DNA of 64,000 nt. Origin: Arion vulgaris. Taxonomy: Eukaryota > Mollusca > Gastropoda > Stylommatophora > Arionidae. A program made the position numbers and the translations under genes. Below are positions 53,601 to 59,369 of the stretch, piece after piece. The stretch is from assembly GCA_020796225.1 (NCBI GenBank), contig CM036775.1, positions 4,227,393 to 4,291,392 on the forward strand, read 5' to 3'. The notes below the pieces were generated by a model. It was not told where the DNA came from, did no database searches, and saw nothing but the letters and a program-made list of their open reading frames with translations. Every line of letters starts with the position of its first letter. Positions within the stretch are counted from its first letter, which is position 1.

Positions 53601-56600
53601 TGGAGATTTTACATACTCTGAGAGAAATGATCAATGAATCACTAGCATGCACTGACTTGGGCAAGGGTTGTTCAGAAGGGAGAAGATGGAGAATGTTAAT
53701 CTCTGAGAAGAAATGATCAATGAATCACTAATGCACTGATGTGGACCATCAATGGTTCAAGAAGGAGAAGATGGAGATATGCTAAAGCATACTCTGAGAA
53801 GAAATGATCAATGAATCACTAAGCACCTGATGTGGAGAGGAAAGGGGTTCAAGAAGGAGAAGATGGAGATATAGTTGAAGCATACTTGAAAGAAATGATC
53901 AATGAATCACACTGCACTGATGTGAAAGCAAAGGGTTCAAGAAGGAGAAGATGGAGATATGTAAGCATACTCTGAGCAGAAATGATCAATGAATCACAAG
54001 CATGATGGATGTGGAGCAAAGGGAGACCTTAAGGAATATGTTGATACTCTCTGAGAAGAAATGATAAATGAATCACTAATCAGGATGGATGTAGGGAAGC
54101 AAAGGGTTCAAGAAGGAGAAGATGGAGATATGTTAAACATACTCTGAGAAGAAATGATCAATGAATCACTAAGCATGCACTGATGTGGGAGGCAAAGGGT
54201 TCAAGAAGAAGAAGATGGAGATATGTTAAGCATACTCTGAGAAGAAATGATCAATGAATCACTAAGCATGCACTGATGTGGGAAGCAAAGGGTTCAAGAA
54301 GGAGAAGATGGAGATATGTTAAGCATACTCTGAGAAGAAATGATCAATGAATCACTAAACATGCACTGATGTGGGAAGCAAAGGGTTCAAGAAGGAGAAG
54401 ATGGAGATATGTTAAGCATACTCTGAGAAGAAATGATCAATGAATCACTAAGCATGCACTGATGTAGGAGCAAAGGGTTCAAGAAGGAGAAGATGGAGAT
54501 ATGTTAAGCATACTCTGAGAAGAAATGATCAATGAATCACTAAGCATGCACTGATGTGGGAAGCAAAGGGTTCAAGAAGGAGATATGTTAAGCATACTCT
54601 GAGAAGAAATGATCAATGAATCACTAAGCAGGCACTGATGTGGGAAGCAAAGGGTTCAAGAAGGAGAAGATGGAGATATGTTAAACATACTCTGAGAAGA
54701 AATGATCAATGAATCACTAAGCATGCACTGATGTGGGAGGCAAAGGGTTCAAGAGAAGATGGAGATATGTTAAGCATACTCTGAGAAGAAATGATCAATG
54801 AATCACTAAGCATGCACTGATGTGGGAGCAAAGGTTCAAGAAGGAGAAGATGGAGATATGTTAAGCATACTCTGAGAAGAAATGATCAATGAATCACTAA
54901 ACATGACTGATGTGGGAGCAAAGGGTTCAAGAAGGAGAAGATGGAGATATGTTAAGCATACTCTGAGAAGAAATGATCAATGAATCACTAAGCATGCACT
55001 GATGTGGGAGGCAAAGGGTTCAAGAAGGAGAAGATGGAGATATGTTAAACATACTCTGAGAAGAAATGATCAATGAATCACTAAGCATGCACTGATGTGG
55101 GAAGCAAAAGGTTCAAGAAGGAGAAGATGGAGATATGTTAAGCATACTCTGAGAAGAAATGATCAATGAATCACTAAGCATGCACTGATGTGGGAGCAAA
55201 GGTTCAAGAAGGAAAGGAGACCCTAGGGAAACCGTGAAACAAACTTTAATGAGAAATGCAAGAAATGTCGGCCTCCATTCCATAGAGGAGATTTAAAGAA
55301 TGAAAAACAAATGAAAATCGTGACATATCCTTTACAGGACGTAGCCATCAACCACAGTAAACGAGTGGTCGATTTTTAGGCACCACTTACACGTTCAGTA
55401 GTTTGCCATTGCTTTCAGAACAGTGAGGTCAATTTTACCTTTGTAAAAATCCACGAAACAAATTTGCTTCCAAACTTGCACGCCGTGGGGTTTGAATCAG
55501 GTATGCTTGGGTTTGTGATCGAGCTCACGACCACTTCAGCTACAGACGCTCAGGGTAGATAGGTGGGGAAAAATTACAGATTCTATGTAACATATAAAGG
55601 TACTAAAGAAATACAATAATAACATAAAAAGCTAACAGTCACAGGTTGACCATTATTTTCCTTTCGTCCGCTTGAAATATTGTCTATATATTCAATGTTG
55701 CCTCTTGTATAAACTTCCGTCTTTTGTAGCTCATACAGATGTTTGTGTAGTTTTCTGTTGTTTCTCTGAAACAGTGAGTTTGCCTCAGTATATCATATTC
55801 GGGACAGTCTTGAAGTGTGTGTTCTGCAGTCTAGGGTGTCTATCCAGATGTACACATGGCTGAATTGCCAATCTTGAATTTTGTATACATGTGGCAATCG
55901 ATTGTGTCTTGTTCTGATGCGCAGAATGACATGTTCCAATCTCCTCATATTTTAGCAGTCGTCCGGTGTTAATAATGGTGGCTTACCGTTTATTTTTTTT
56001 TGGTGGTAGGTAACTGGTACATCTGGTTGCTCTCCTGCAGCACCTTCCTTGGCCAGTCACTGTTTCATTTTCTGGTATTCCACAGTGAGACGGTATCCAC
56101 TGCACGAACTGGCCTTTCTTACAACCTTTTCAAGTTGACATTTCAGTGTAAGCAGAAGAATTGGTTACTGAACTGACATCATTGCACTCAGGGCAGACTC
56201 ATAGGTCTTCAGTCTCCTCCCACAGATATTGAAGTGTATGCATCTTTCCATTGCTTGCTGGTTAAACACACTCCTCACTCTGCCCCTCAGGCATCCAGCT
56301 CTACTTGCCCAAACTGCTTAAATCACTGATCGATTCAACATCTTCTTCTTCGAACGCTCCATATCGACCGTTTGTTAACCACTCAGTGTGATTTGTATGT
56401 GATCTGAGCCTAAGAGCGATTGTAGGTAGTGTCAGTTATGCGGCTACAAGTAGGCCAGCACATCTGATTTCTGCGATGCTTTTTATTTACTAGGGTAGCT
56501 TACCTATATCACTACATCATTCGCCTCTTATGGCATGCCTTGGTACCACATGTGCAGGCCGCAGTGGTACTATTCTTTGCTTCCCTTGCAGGCCCGGCAC

Positions 56601-57138
56601 CACACTGGCAAGCGATTCAACATCTATTTTAGTATCTTCCTCCAACAGGCAGTCGCAAAGAGACCGAAGAACATCCCCTTATCCATCTTCAATTCCCCAA
56701 CAATCGATGCTGTTGATGCAAGCCTGGTCGCTCTCTCTCTCATTGCCGCAAACACCCACAAGTCCAGGAGAGTAAATCCGCGTACGCAGAAAAAACCCCA
56801 GAAAACCATGACACTGGGAAACAACCCGGTAACAGCATGATGACAAAAGAAGACGAAGCAGAAGAAAAATTATTAAAAAATACAAATAATACCTTCTAGC
56901 AAGAGCAGTCATTAGTTCCACCACCTCATACACAAAATACTGCAGTGTTAGCCGCGGCTGTCGCCACAGAACAATCTTGTCACGTTCCCTTCGTTCAGAC
57001 TCCAGAGACCTTGTCATGCTGTGAAACTTGTCCTCAGATGGTGAGAGGTGTAGCTGCCCATTTGTAGATTTTCTTTTGCGAGTACTTGTGCTGGGATCAT
57101 TACTTTTGGATCTTCTCCTCCTGTCCATATTGTCAACT
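29519..57138 (-). CDS. VMP1: Vacuole membrane protein 1 (10 coding exons)
   Basis: CDS on the - strand: 57128-56893, 50996-50906, 50157-50047, 46812-46733, 40185-40101, 38288-38148, 36035-35955, 33984-~33791, ~32717-32613, 29659-29519. Key stretches: [162 protein letters not shown]. These are collinear with animal VMP1 (human 406 aa; about 420 here). VMP1 is an ER multipass protein with a DedA/VTT fold; it scrambles phospholipids, controls ER contact sites and is needed for autophagosome formation. All junctions keep phase except exon 8 to 9. Introns are packed with SINEs, LINEs and arrays. It converges on TBCCD1. Confidence 0.96.
29880..30080 (+). mobile_element. LINE-K 3' fragment
   Basis: Frame with [19 protein letters not shown]: zinc-knuckle text ([19 protein letters not shown] in the corrected frame), then the 'gagctccagacaacagt' end also seen at 28285. 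Confidence 0.65.
30120..30815 (+). mobile_element. LINE-E RT C-terminal end
   Basis: [49 protein letters not shown] (the conserved Y.S....LLYG.E.W motif after RT), [32 protein letters not shown]. Nearly identical to 60220-60850; only a few indels. Probably a recently active family. Confidence 0.88.
31200..31860 (+). mobile_element. LINE-D-like RT C-terminal end
   Basis: [46 protein letters not shown] and RKRWTSEIT. The same family is inverted at 34775-35345. Confidence 0.78.
31880..32600 (+). mobile_element. LINE RNase H domain, open frame
   Basis: Long frame: [18 protein letters not shown] (first catalytic D), [18 protein letters not shown] (catalytic E), [18 protein letters not shown] (D replaced by N), [13 protein letters not shown] (terminal motif with GSKRAD for GNERAD). 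Tail near 32520-32600 ends with ...MDMCNEDDP. The lost D and altered end suggest it is inactive. Confidence 0.8.
32613..32717 (-). CDS. VMP1: VMP1 exon 9
   Basis: Donor 'gtaaat' begins below 32613 in phase 0. It reads [20 protein letters not shown] and [15 protein letters not shown]. The 5' boundary is unsure: 'atgag' before 32717 or 'aactag' before 32746 are candidates, and neither fits the phase of the exon 8 donor I prefer. Confidence 0.85.
33100..33760 (+). mobile_element. LINE-A 3' end split by SINE S5
   Basis: [21 protein letters not shown] RNase H end at 33120-33170 and the DVESI(Q)RFK block near 33250, then S5, then the LINE-A terminus ('aactatcagtatgcatac', 'cctatgggtctgcccagagt') at 33650-33745. 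Confidence 0.72.
33304..33640 (+). mobile_element. SINE S5, full length
   Basis: Same head, B box ggttcgaacc and A-rich tail as 14017-14349, with few differences. Flanks atataaag / atacaaag look like a diverged TSD. It interrupts LINE-A. Confidence 0.87.
33791..33984 (-). CDS. VMP1: VMP1 exon 8
   Basis: Acceptor 'atttacag' precedes 33984; phase 0. [20 protein letters not shown] then [20 protein letters not shown]: the DedA/VTT signature region. The end is placed at 'gtctgt' (33790-33789) after VIEALE; an unspliced read-through hits TAG at 33781-33783 region. Confidence 0.9.
34110..34265 (-). mobile_element. LINE-C 3' fragment
   Basis: Reverse complement of the LINE-C end: [27 protein letters not shown], then 'ctatgtaatgtataacc'. 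Confidence 0.75.
34300..34765 (+). repeat. 81-bp tandem array, second locus
   Basis: Six or so copies of the LINE-B end ('gaccgcccagtttgtggtcc'-type), less regular than 27868-28270, with several internal deletions (units near 34385 and 34690 are short). Confidence 0.88.
34775..35345 (-). mobile_element. LINE-D-like RT C-terminal end
   Basis: - strand [20 protein letters not shown] and [19 protein letters not shown], same family as 31200-31860 but inverted. Confidence 0.8.
35365..35825 (-). mobile_element. LINE-A RNase H and C-terminal end
   Basis: The - frame is open over 125 codons: [80 protein letters not shown]. Best-preserved LINE-A end here. Confidence 0.85.
35955..36035 (-). CDS. VMP1: VMP1 exon 7
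   Basis: Acceptor 'catttag' precedes 36035; donor 'gtaagt' follows 35955. 27 codons, phase 0 both sides: [20 protein letters not shown] then GILACAS. Confidence 0.96.
36108..36395 (+). mobile_element. Chimeric SINE: S6 head fused to S7
   Basis: 36108-36180 is the S6 tRNA-like head ('gctgtagctcaagcggtagt', B box gattcaaacc). It continues without gap into the S7 head ('gctaagtggttaaaacg', B box gggttcgaatc) and S7 body. Either a template-switch dimer or an adjacent insertion at a shared cggtgcg. Confidence 0.75.
36450..36675 (-). mobile_element. SINE S7 copy
   Basis: Reverse S7 with 'cggcgccccggattcgaacc' (B box) and 'gagtcaatact' end; slightly truncated head. Confidence 0.82.
36770..37056 (-). 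mobile_element. SINE S3 copy
   Basis: Reverse S3 with an inserted short duplication near 36805 ('aatgcctattataaatgcat'). Confidence 0.82.
37057..37140 (-). mobile_element. LINE 3' end scrap
   Basis: 'tcaacaaatccaccagcaca' and 'tgccagttcgatattgatt' match 63715-63770 and the reverse of 57850-57905. Confidence 0.6.
37150..37521 (-). mobile_element. S2-related SINE, longer subtype
   Basis: Shares its whole length with 63290-63634; the outer 100 bp are the S2 head ('gggcccgataaccacttggg'). Confidence 0.75.
37855..38110 (+). mobile_element. LINE-L 3' end
   Basis: [57 protein letters not shown]; stop and TTAAAAAGAG end. It lies ~38 nt past the VMP1 exon 6 donor. Confidence 0.8.
38148..38288 (-). 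CDS. VMP1: VMP1 exon 6
   Basis: Acceptor 'taccag' precedes 38288; donor 'gtaagt' follows 38148. 47 codons, phase 0: [20 protein letters not shown], the most conserved VMP1/DedA segment, then an acidic loop ([13 protein letters not shown]). Confidence 0.97.
38412..38640 (+). mobile_element. SINE S7 copy
   Basis: 'gttgaagtggttaagacgtt', B box gggttcgaatcc, body and 'tgcaatgaaatcaatccttc' end. Confidence 0.82.
38745..39196 (-). mobile_element. SINE S4 (host of nested S2)
   Basis: Reverse S4 in two parts, 38745-38916 and 39164-39196, joined by an almost duplicated ctgcactct / ctgtgctct. Confidence 0.82.
38917..39163 (-). mobile_element. SINE S2, near full length, nested in S4
   Basis: Runs from 'cttcttcttctgcgttc' to 'ggtaaccactcgggcgg'. 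Flanks agctgcactct / ggctgtgctct are a diverged TSD. Confidence 0.87.
39239..39469 (-). mobile_element. SINE S3 copy
   Basis: Reverse S3 lacking about 35 bp of its tail region (cttgtgagcaattgaacg). Confidence 0.8.
39471..39624 (+). mobile_element. SINE S3, 5'-truncated
   Basis: Starts mid-element at 'cctagtaaataaaaagcatc' and ends 'gcgttcgaagaagaagaat'. Head-to-head with the previous copy, so the pair could form a long hairpin. Confidence 0.82.
39640..39990 (-). mobile_element. LINE-D RT C-terminal end
   Basis: - frame open for 116 codons: [58 protein letters not shown]. Good reference for LINE-D. Confidence 0.85.
40101..40185 (-). CDS. VMP1: VMP1 exon 5
   Basis: Acceptor 'atccacag' precedes 40185; donor 'gtcagt' follows 40101. 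One base + 28 codons: [28 protein letters not shown]; the join to exon 6 gives [10 protein letters not shown]. Confidence 0.95.
40205..40325 (-). repeat. (GATT)n microsatellite and Penelope-type terminus
   Basis: 40211-40250 is a gattgatt-like run. 40252-40322 reversed gives 'ttgataaaggccttttggtc' and 'gttgctattttg', the terminal motif of the Penelope-like element. Confidence 0.65.
40350..40778 (-). mobile_element. SINE S2 (host of nested S6)
   Basis: Reverse S2 split at 40391/40581 by S6. With the insert and one TSD removed it reads as a normal S2. Confidence 0.87.
40402..40570 (+). mobile_element. SINE S6, 5'-truncated, nested, with TSD
   Basis: Starts at 'ctgcggacagtttgc' and ends 'tatgccacgattttc'. 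TSD atttgtgatat at 40391-40401 and 40571-40581. Confidence 0.92.
40928..41470. repeat. 15-bp satellite array, first block
   Basis: About 36 copies of acatttaacatatac. A 15-bp unit leaves a reading frame open on the - strand (repeating LNVYM), which is a by-product, not a gene. Confidence 0.97.
41475..42290. other. Chimeric consensus block
   Basis: Words from the unique flank at 42710-43610 occur here in the same order, interleaved with pieces of the 15-bp repeat: for example 'catctttcttatac'/'ataaacccata', 'aactgccag.agttct', 'cccagcgt.ttc.gtagc', 'ggtgactatcc', 'attccccagattt', 'aagcgctt', 'taggact'. I read it as an assembler average of two haplotypes or misplaced reads, not a real sequence. 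Confidence 0.82.
42275..42705. repeat. 15-bp satellite array, second block
   Basis: About 28 copies of acatttaacatatac, with several imperfect copies at both edges. Confidence 0.95.
42735..43030 (+). mobile_element. Penelope terminus scrap and SINE S7
   Basis: 42735-42780 shares 'gtaaaactacagtactttgt' with 5485-5515. 42793-43030 is S7: 'ggggtctgtgctaagccttt', B box gggttcgagtcc, 'gaccgagccatatgaggtaa', 'gtcaatccttcggctttgaa'. Confidence 0.82.
43339..43540 (+). mobile_element. SINE S1, full length
   Basis: Head 'cgcccgtctgcccagcgtgt', A box tagcgcgttgg (43362-43372), B box ggttcaattcc (43403-43413), body with two related 'gtggcaccgaaccgaagg' / 'atggcaccgagccgaaaa' blocks, A14 tail. Reference copy of S1. 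Confidence 0.92.
43913..45204 (+). mobile_element. mariner element, 1292 bp, with TIRs and TA TSD
   Basis: TIRs: left tttttacgagggcgagtcaa (43913 on) and the reverse of the right end tttttacgagggaaagtcaa agree over about 28 bp with two mismatches. TA at 43911-43912 and 45205-45206. Length and DD34D transposase are typical of mariner. Confidence 0.95.
44160..45099 (+). pseudogene. mariner transposase, N-terminally broken
   Basis: Open frame 44377-45099 (240 codons). Catalytic triad: first D in [11 protein letters not shown], second in [14 protein letters not shown], third in [15 protein letters not shown]; 34 residues separate the second and third, i.e. DD34D. The C-terminus [14 protein letters not shown] is complete. 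Upstream, only [20 protein letters not shown] (44215-44275) survives in frame, followed by a stop; the paired helix-turn-helix DNA-binding part is disrupted by frameshifts and stops. About 345 aa expected. It sits in a VMP1 intron, antisense to the gene. Confidence 0.9.
45285..45650. repeat. Dispersed repeat inside the hAT-like element
   Basis: Shares several blocks with 2540-2880, suggesting that both belong to one transposon family; the - frame is open for 88 codons but matches nothing I know. Confidence 0.5.
45854..46210. mobile_element. hAT-like MITE, 357 bp, with 8-bp TSD
   Basis: Ends catagattcctaaac and (reversed) catgggttcccaaagtgg; TSD atctaaac at 45846-45853 and 46211-46218 is exact. 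Contains an (at)n run at 45926-45942. The left TSD is also the right TSD of the previous element. Confidence 0.82.
46385..46658 (+). mobile_element. SINE S8, full length, with TSD
   Basis: 'agccgtggtagcgtagttgt', B box gggttcaactcc, body with 'ggtggccggcatgatgctga', end 'ggttcctttactta'. TSD atgtccggagt at 46374-46384 and 46659-46669; the target is a LINE tail. Reference copy of S8. Confidence 0.92.
46733..46812 (-). CDS. VMP1: VMP1 exon 4
   Basis: Acceptor 'ttttcag' precedes 46812; donor 'gtaagt' follows 46733. 26 codons + 2: [26 protein letters not shown]. Confidence 0.97.
46903..47118 (+). mobile_element. SINE S3 copy
   Basis: Starts inside the core (gttaccatggacctacaagg) and ends 'gcattcgaagaagaatt'. 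Confidence 0.82.
47130..47870 (+). mobile_element. LINE-G scrap, then LINE-D RT C-terminal end
   Basis: 47130-47330 resembles LINE-G ([22 protein letters not shown]...). 47560-47855 gives [51 protein letters not shown] and ...ATTR, a well-kept LINE-D end. 47340-47480 not assigned. Confidence 0.72.
48100..48665 (-). mobile_element. LINE-J C-terminal end with C2H2 finger
   Basis: - strand: [56 protein letters not shown], then, after shifts, [20 protein letters not shown] with H spacing of a C2H2 finger. Confidence 0.8.
48900..49141 (-). mobile_element. SINE S7, full length
   Basis: Reverse S7: 'gggggtctctgtggctgagt' head, B box gggttcgaatc, end 'ttcggctttaaaaccc'. Reference copy of S7. Confidence 0.9.
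49215..49600 (-). mobile_element. LINE-G RT C-terminal end
   Basis: [53 protein letters not shown]. Inside lies a short tandem of 'catgtctcacaaccatatgt' (49560-49630) in the adjacent upstream text. Confidence 0.82.
49640..49950 (-). mobile_element. Penelope-like terminus
   Basis: Reversed: 'cgtttgcttgataaaggcct', 'ttggtcgaaacgttgctgtt', 'gttttgtaaaactatagtac'. Same order as 5420-5520. See finding on a hammerhead-like core. Confidence 0.65.
50047..50157 (-). CDS. VMP1: VMP1 exon 3
   Basis: Acceptor 'tttcag' precedes 50157; donor 'gtgagt' follows 50047. 37 codons, phase 0: [26 protein letters not shown]; the glycine-rich transmembrane segment of VMP1. Confidence 0.97.
50190..50590 (+). mobile_element. 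LINE RNase H fragment
   Basis: [10 protein letters not shown] (D), [14 protein letters not shown] (E), ISDSMKM (D), [20 protein letters not shown], then [20 protein letters not shown], a decayed [18 protein letters not shown] motif. Several frameshifts. Confidence 0.75.
50631..50877 (+). mobile_element. SINE S2, full length
   Basis: 'cgctcgagtggttaccgggc' to 'aacgaacgcaaagaagaag'. It lies 29 bp downstream of VMP1 exon 2's donor (50905). Reference copy of S2. Confidence 0.9.
50906..50996 (-). CDS. VMP1: VMP1 exon 2
   Basis: Acceptor 'acttttcag' precedes 50996; donor 'gtatat' follows 50906. 1 + 30 codons: [30 protein letters not shown]; first transmembrane helix. Confidence 0.96.
51019..51100. 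mobile_element. TTAA MITE, 82 bp
   Basis: Ends ttaactccttgtgtacca and (reversed) ttaactcttagtggacca; TTAA at both borders. Same ends as 51248-51392. It begins 22 bp upstream of the VMP1 exon 2 acceptor. Confidence 0.82.
51213..51585 (-). mobile_element. SINE S3 interrupted by TTAA MITE
   Basis: Parts 51213-51251 and 51393-51585. Joining them at a single TTAA gives the normal S3 text accacttgttaaaccactc. Confidence 0.85.
51248..51392. mobile_element. TTAA MITE, 145 bp
   Basis: Ends ttaactcttagtggaccag and (reversed) ttaactccttatggaccaa, i.e. ~18-bp TIRs with TTAA target. Other S3 copies serve as the empty site, which supports a TTAA-targeting (piggyBac-like) origin. Confidence 0.87.
51586..51870 (+). 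mobile_element. LINE-J C-terminal end with C2H2 finger
   Basis: [33 protein letters not shown], then [20 protein letters not shown] with the second H following: a C2H2 finger at the LINE end. The interior has a c-run shift near 51712. Confidence 0.8.
51936..52075 (-). mobile_element. LINE-D fragment
   Basis: Reverse complement similar to 39720-39860 ([17 protein letters not shown]). Confidence 0.65.
52085..52560 (+). mobile_element. LINE RNase H end with zinc knuckle
   Basis: [32 protein letters not shown] / [39 protein letters not shown], then a CHC EK...AEHLLQDC knuckle; two or three frameshifts. Confidence 0.8.
52610..55310 (+). mobile_element. LINE-C 3' end with internal 93-bp expansion
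   Basis: Starts with the LINE-C lead ([23 protein letters not shown]) and ends after the array with 'gaccctagggaaaccgtgaa', i.e. the normal LINE-C continuation. One element interrupted by its own amplified piece. Confidence 0.9.
52680..55213 (+). repeat. 93-bp tandem array, about 27 units
   Basis: The unit encodes [16 protein letters not shown], stop, [14 protein letters not shown]: 31 codons, so frame is kept from unit to unit, with the same TGA in nearly all. Units between 53440 and 54110 have many indels; the others are near identical. Confidence 0.95.
55305..55557 (-). mobile_element. SINE S6 copy
   Basis: 'atgaaaatcgtgacatatcc' through 'gcacgccgtggggtttgaat' (B box reversed) to the head 'ctgtagctgaagtggtcgtg'. 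Its intact head explains the chimera at 36108. Confidence 0.85.
55640..56150 (-). mobile_element. LINE fragments, unassigned
   Basis: Contains 'ttgtctatatattcaatgtt' text shared with 15075 and short RNase-H-like pieces; no open frame worth calling. Confidence 0.45.
56155..56780 (-). mobile_element. LINE-A end split by SINE S3
   Basis: 56155-56340: terminus and RGRVRGVCLTSK-like end reversed. 56620-56780: [20 protein letters not shown] and the [12 protein letters not shown] region reversed. Confidence 0.8.
56344..56612 (-). mobile_element. SINE S3 nested in LINE-A, with TSD
   Basis: TSD cgattcaacatct at 56331-56343 and 56613-56625; the LINE-A reading resumes across it. Confidence 0.9.
56893..57138 (-). 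CDS. VMP1: VMP1 exon 1 (first coding)
   Basis: ATG at 57128-57126 (context acaatATGg); a cccag acceptor at 57139-57140 suggests an upstream non-coding exon. 78 codons + 2; donor 'gtatta' follows 56893. [35 protein letters not shown] and [14 protein letters not shown]. Confidence 0.94.
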
Positions 57139-57284
57139 CTGGGATTTGGATGATGTTCTGTACAGTTTATCTGGTAACCACAAAGAGATGATTGTGCTAG
57201 TCTTCAAGGAGCATATCATCCAACAGCTTTTACAGTTATTACATCCATTAAGAAAAACTGTGAACAAAATAATCCATCACTAAT

Positions 57285-57990
57285 CAACATGGAGGTTGAG
57301 GCCCTCTTGGATGACAACATCAATGATACAGATGTGGTTATTTACACTGATGGTTCAGTCATTCTTCAACAACGGTGCGTGTGTTAGCTTTTTCAGCAAG
57401 CTCAGGAGGAAAAACAATAAGAGAGGTCAGTGGGGCCTATGCAACAACCACAAGTAGTTTGACAATGGAGGTAAGGGAGGTCACAGAGGCGGTGAAATGG
57501 TTGGCATCTTGTAATTACTCTTGTGTTTTCATACTCTATGAGCCTGATTCGTAAGATCAAATCAGGAATGGTTAGACGAAACTGGGTGGAGGTACTGGTA
57601 CAGACTGGGATCAGAGAAATCACCTTCATTTTTGTCTCTCAGCATGCAGGAGTCGGGGTAATGAGCGAGCTGATAGATTGACTGACATGGGTACAATATC
57701 AGAGGGAGCTGCAATAGACTGAAATGACATTCTTAACGCATTGAGAGTCTTTCCGAACTGAGAAGTTTCAGGGTTGTGAATCCCACTCGCTGACCAGATT
57801 AAAAGAACTTGGTGTCTATATTGGTGCCGTGGAAAAGAACAACATACCAAATATGCAAAGAGATTGATTAATCAACATCGAACTGGTGTGATGGGCTGGA
57901 TTTGCTGAGGTGGGGATAGGAGCACCTATGGACATGTCCGGAGTGCTATGATGATAGTCCTCATATAATTGATCATCCAACATTATAAGT
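57285..57990 (+). mobile_element. LINE RNase H and C-terminal end
   Basis: NMEVEALLDDNINDTDVVIY, TDGSVI (D), frameshifted E region (SLTMEVREV), SMSLIRKIKSGMVRRNWVEV, HAGVGVMSELID and the tail 'gacatgtccggagtgctatg'. Confidence 0.78.
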
Positions 57991-58017
57991 AATATCATGA
58001 GGTGTACTAAAGATGGG

Positions 58018-58256
58018 TCTAAGGCCAAAGGATTGACTTCATTGCACTAAGGTTATTTCCTCATATGGCTCGGCCCACCTCCACAGAAATGGCACGCAAC
58101 CTGCCAAAAGTGTTGTGAAAAGCACAAACTCTGCAGCTCCTGCAACAATCCTTGGATCTATGGAAAAGATGCACTTGTGAACAGAAGGCTCTTCCTGGAT
58201 TTGAACCCATGACCTTTAAAATAAAATACAACGATTCAACCACTTAGTCACAAAGA
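58018..58256 (-). mobile_element. SINE S7 copy
   Basis: Reverse S7, head 'gagtctttgtgactaagtgg', B box gggttcaaatcc. Confidence 0.82.
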
Positions 58257-58267
58257 CTCTCCCTATA

Positions 58268-58298
58268 TCTTGAATTATATATATATATATATATATAC
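58268..58298. repeat. (AT)n microsatellite
   Basis: About 13 at repeats. Confidence 0.95.
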
Positions 58299-58384
58299 AT
58301 ACCTAAAGTTTAAAAAAAAAAACATATTAACATCCTGCGGTATATTGATGATCACCATATTAAGTCCATATTTTTCTTTGACAA

Positions 58385-59040
58385 ATGTTACACGATAGAT
58401 GATTGACCAAATCACACTGGCTGCCTCGCAATAGATGGTTGACCAAATCACACCGGCTGCATCACAATAGATGATTGACCAAATCACACCGGCTGCCTCA
58501 CAATAGATGATTGACCAAATCACACCGGCTGCCTCGCAATAGGTGATTGACCAAATCATACCGGCTGCCTCACAATAGATGATTGACCAAATCACACTGA
58601 CTGCCTCGCAAAAGGTGATTGACCAAATCATACCGGCTGCCTCACAATAGATGATTGACCAAATTACACTGGCTGCCTCGCAATAGGTGATTGACCAAAT
58701 CACACCGGCTGCCTCACAATAGATGATTGACCAAATCACACCGGCTGCCTCACGATAGGTGATGTGACAAAATTCACCGGCTGCCTTGCAATAGGTTATG
58801 TTACCAACATTACACCGGCTGCCTTGCAATAGGTGATGTTACCAACATTACACCGGCTGCCTTGCAATAGGTGATGTTACCAACATTACACCGGCTGCCT
58901 TGCAATAGGTGATGTTACCAACATCACACCGGCTGCCTTTGTGATGTGACCAGCATCATAACATTTGCCCCACGATAAACAATGTGGCCAAATCGCACCG
59001 GCTGCCGTGTAATAAGTCATGTGACCAACATCACACCGGC
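58385..59040 (-). repeat. 36-38-bp tandem array from SINE S8
   Basis: About 17 units. First type gattgaccaaatcacaccgg plus 16 nt (36 bp); second type gatgttaccaacattacacc plus 18 nt (38 bp). The last units merge into an S8 copy, whose 'gatgtggtcagcatcatgcc' segment is the unit's source. Confidence 0.92.
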
Positions 59041-59165
59041 TGCCTTTACTTCTCAGTATTTCTCTGGTACCCATTTGAGGTTGGGTTAACATGAGAACCG
59101 TTTGCCGAATTAAAAATTCCACTACAACTAGGGATTAAACCGAAACCACTCATCTAGGATTTCAT
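59041..59165 (-). mobile_element. SINE S8, head half
   Basis: Continues from the array: 'tctctggtacccatttgagg', 'gttgggttaacatgagaacc', a decayed B box and head. Confidence 0.78.
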
Positions 59166-59369
59166 CTCACTGCAACAGATGAACCACGGAAGAGAGGTCC
59201 ACAGATATCTAGATAACTCAAACCAACCACAACATCAACCACCGTAAGAGATGGTGTCTCCGTTGTTAAGTCATTTGCCTATCATTTATCATAGAATCTT
59301 CGAAGATAAGAGGTTCAAACCTGGAGGACTCATTCATTAACACTTATATTCAAAGCAAATACCCCCACA

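Noticed and set aside
58275..58829. 184-codon repetitive open frame on the - strand
   Set aside because: The 36-bp minisatellite is a multiple of three, so the frame stays open by chance; derived from SINE S8.
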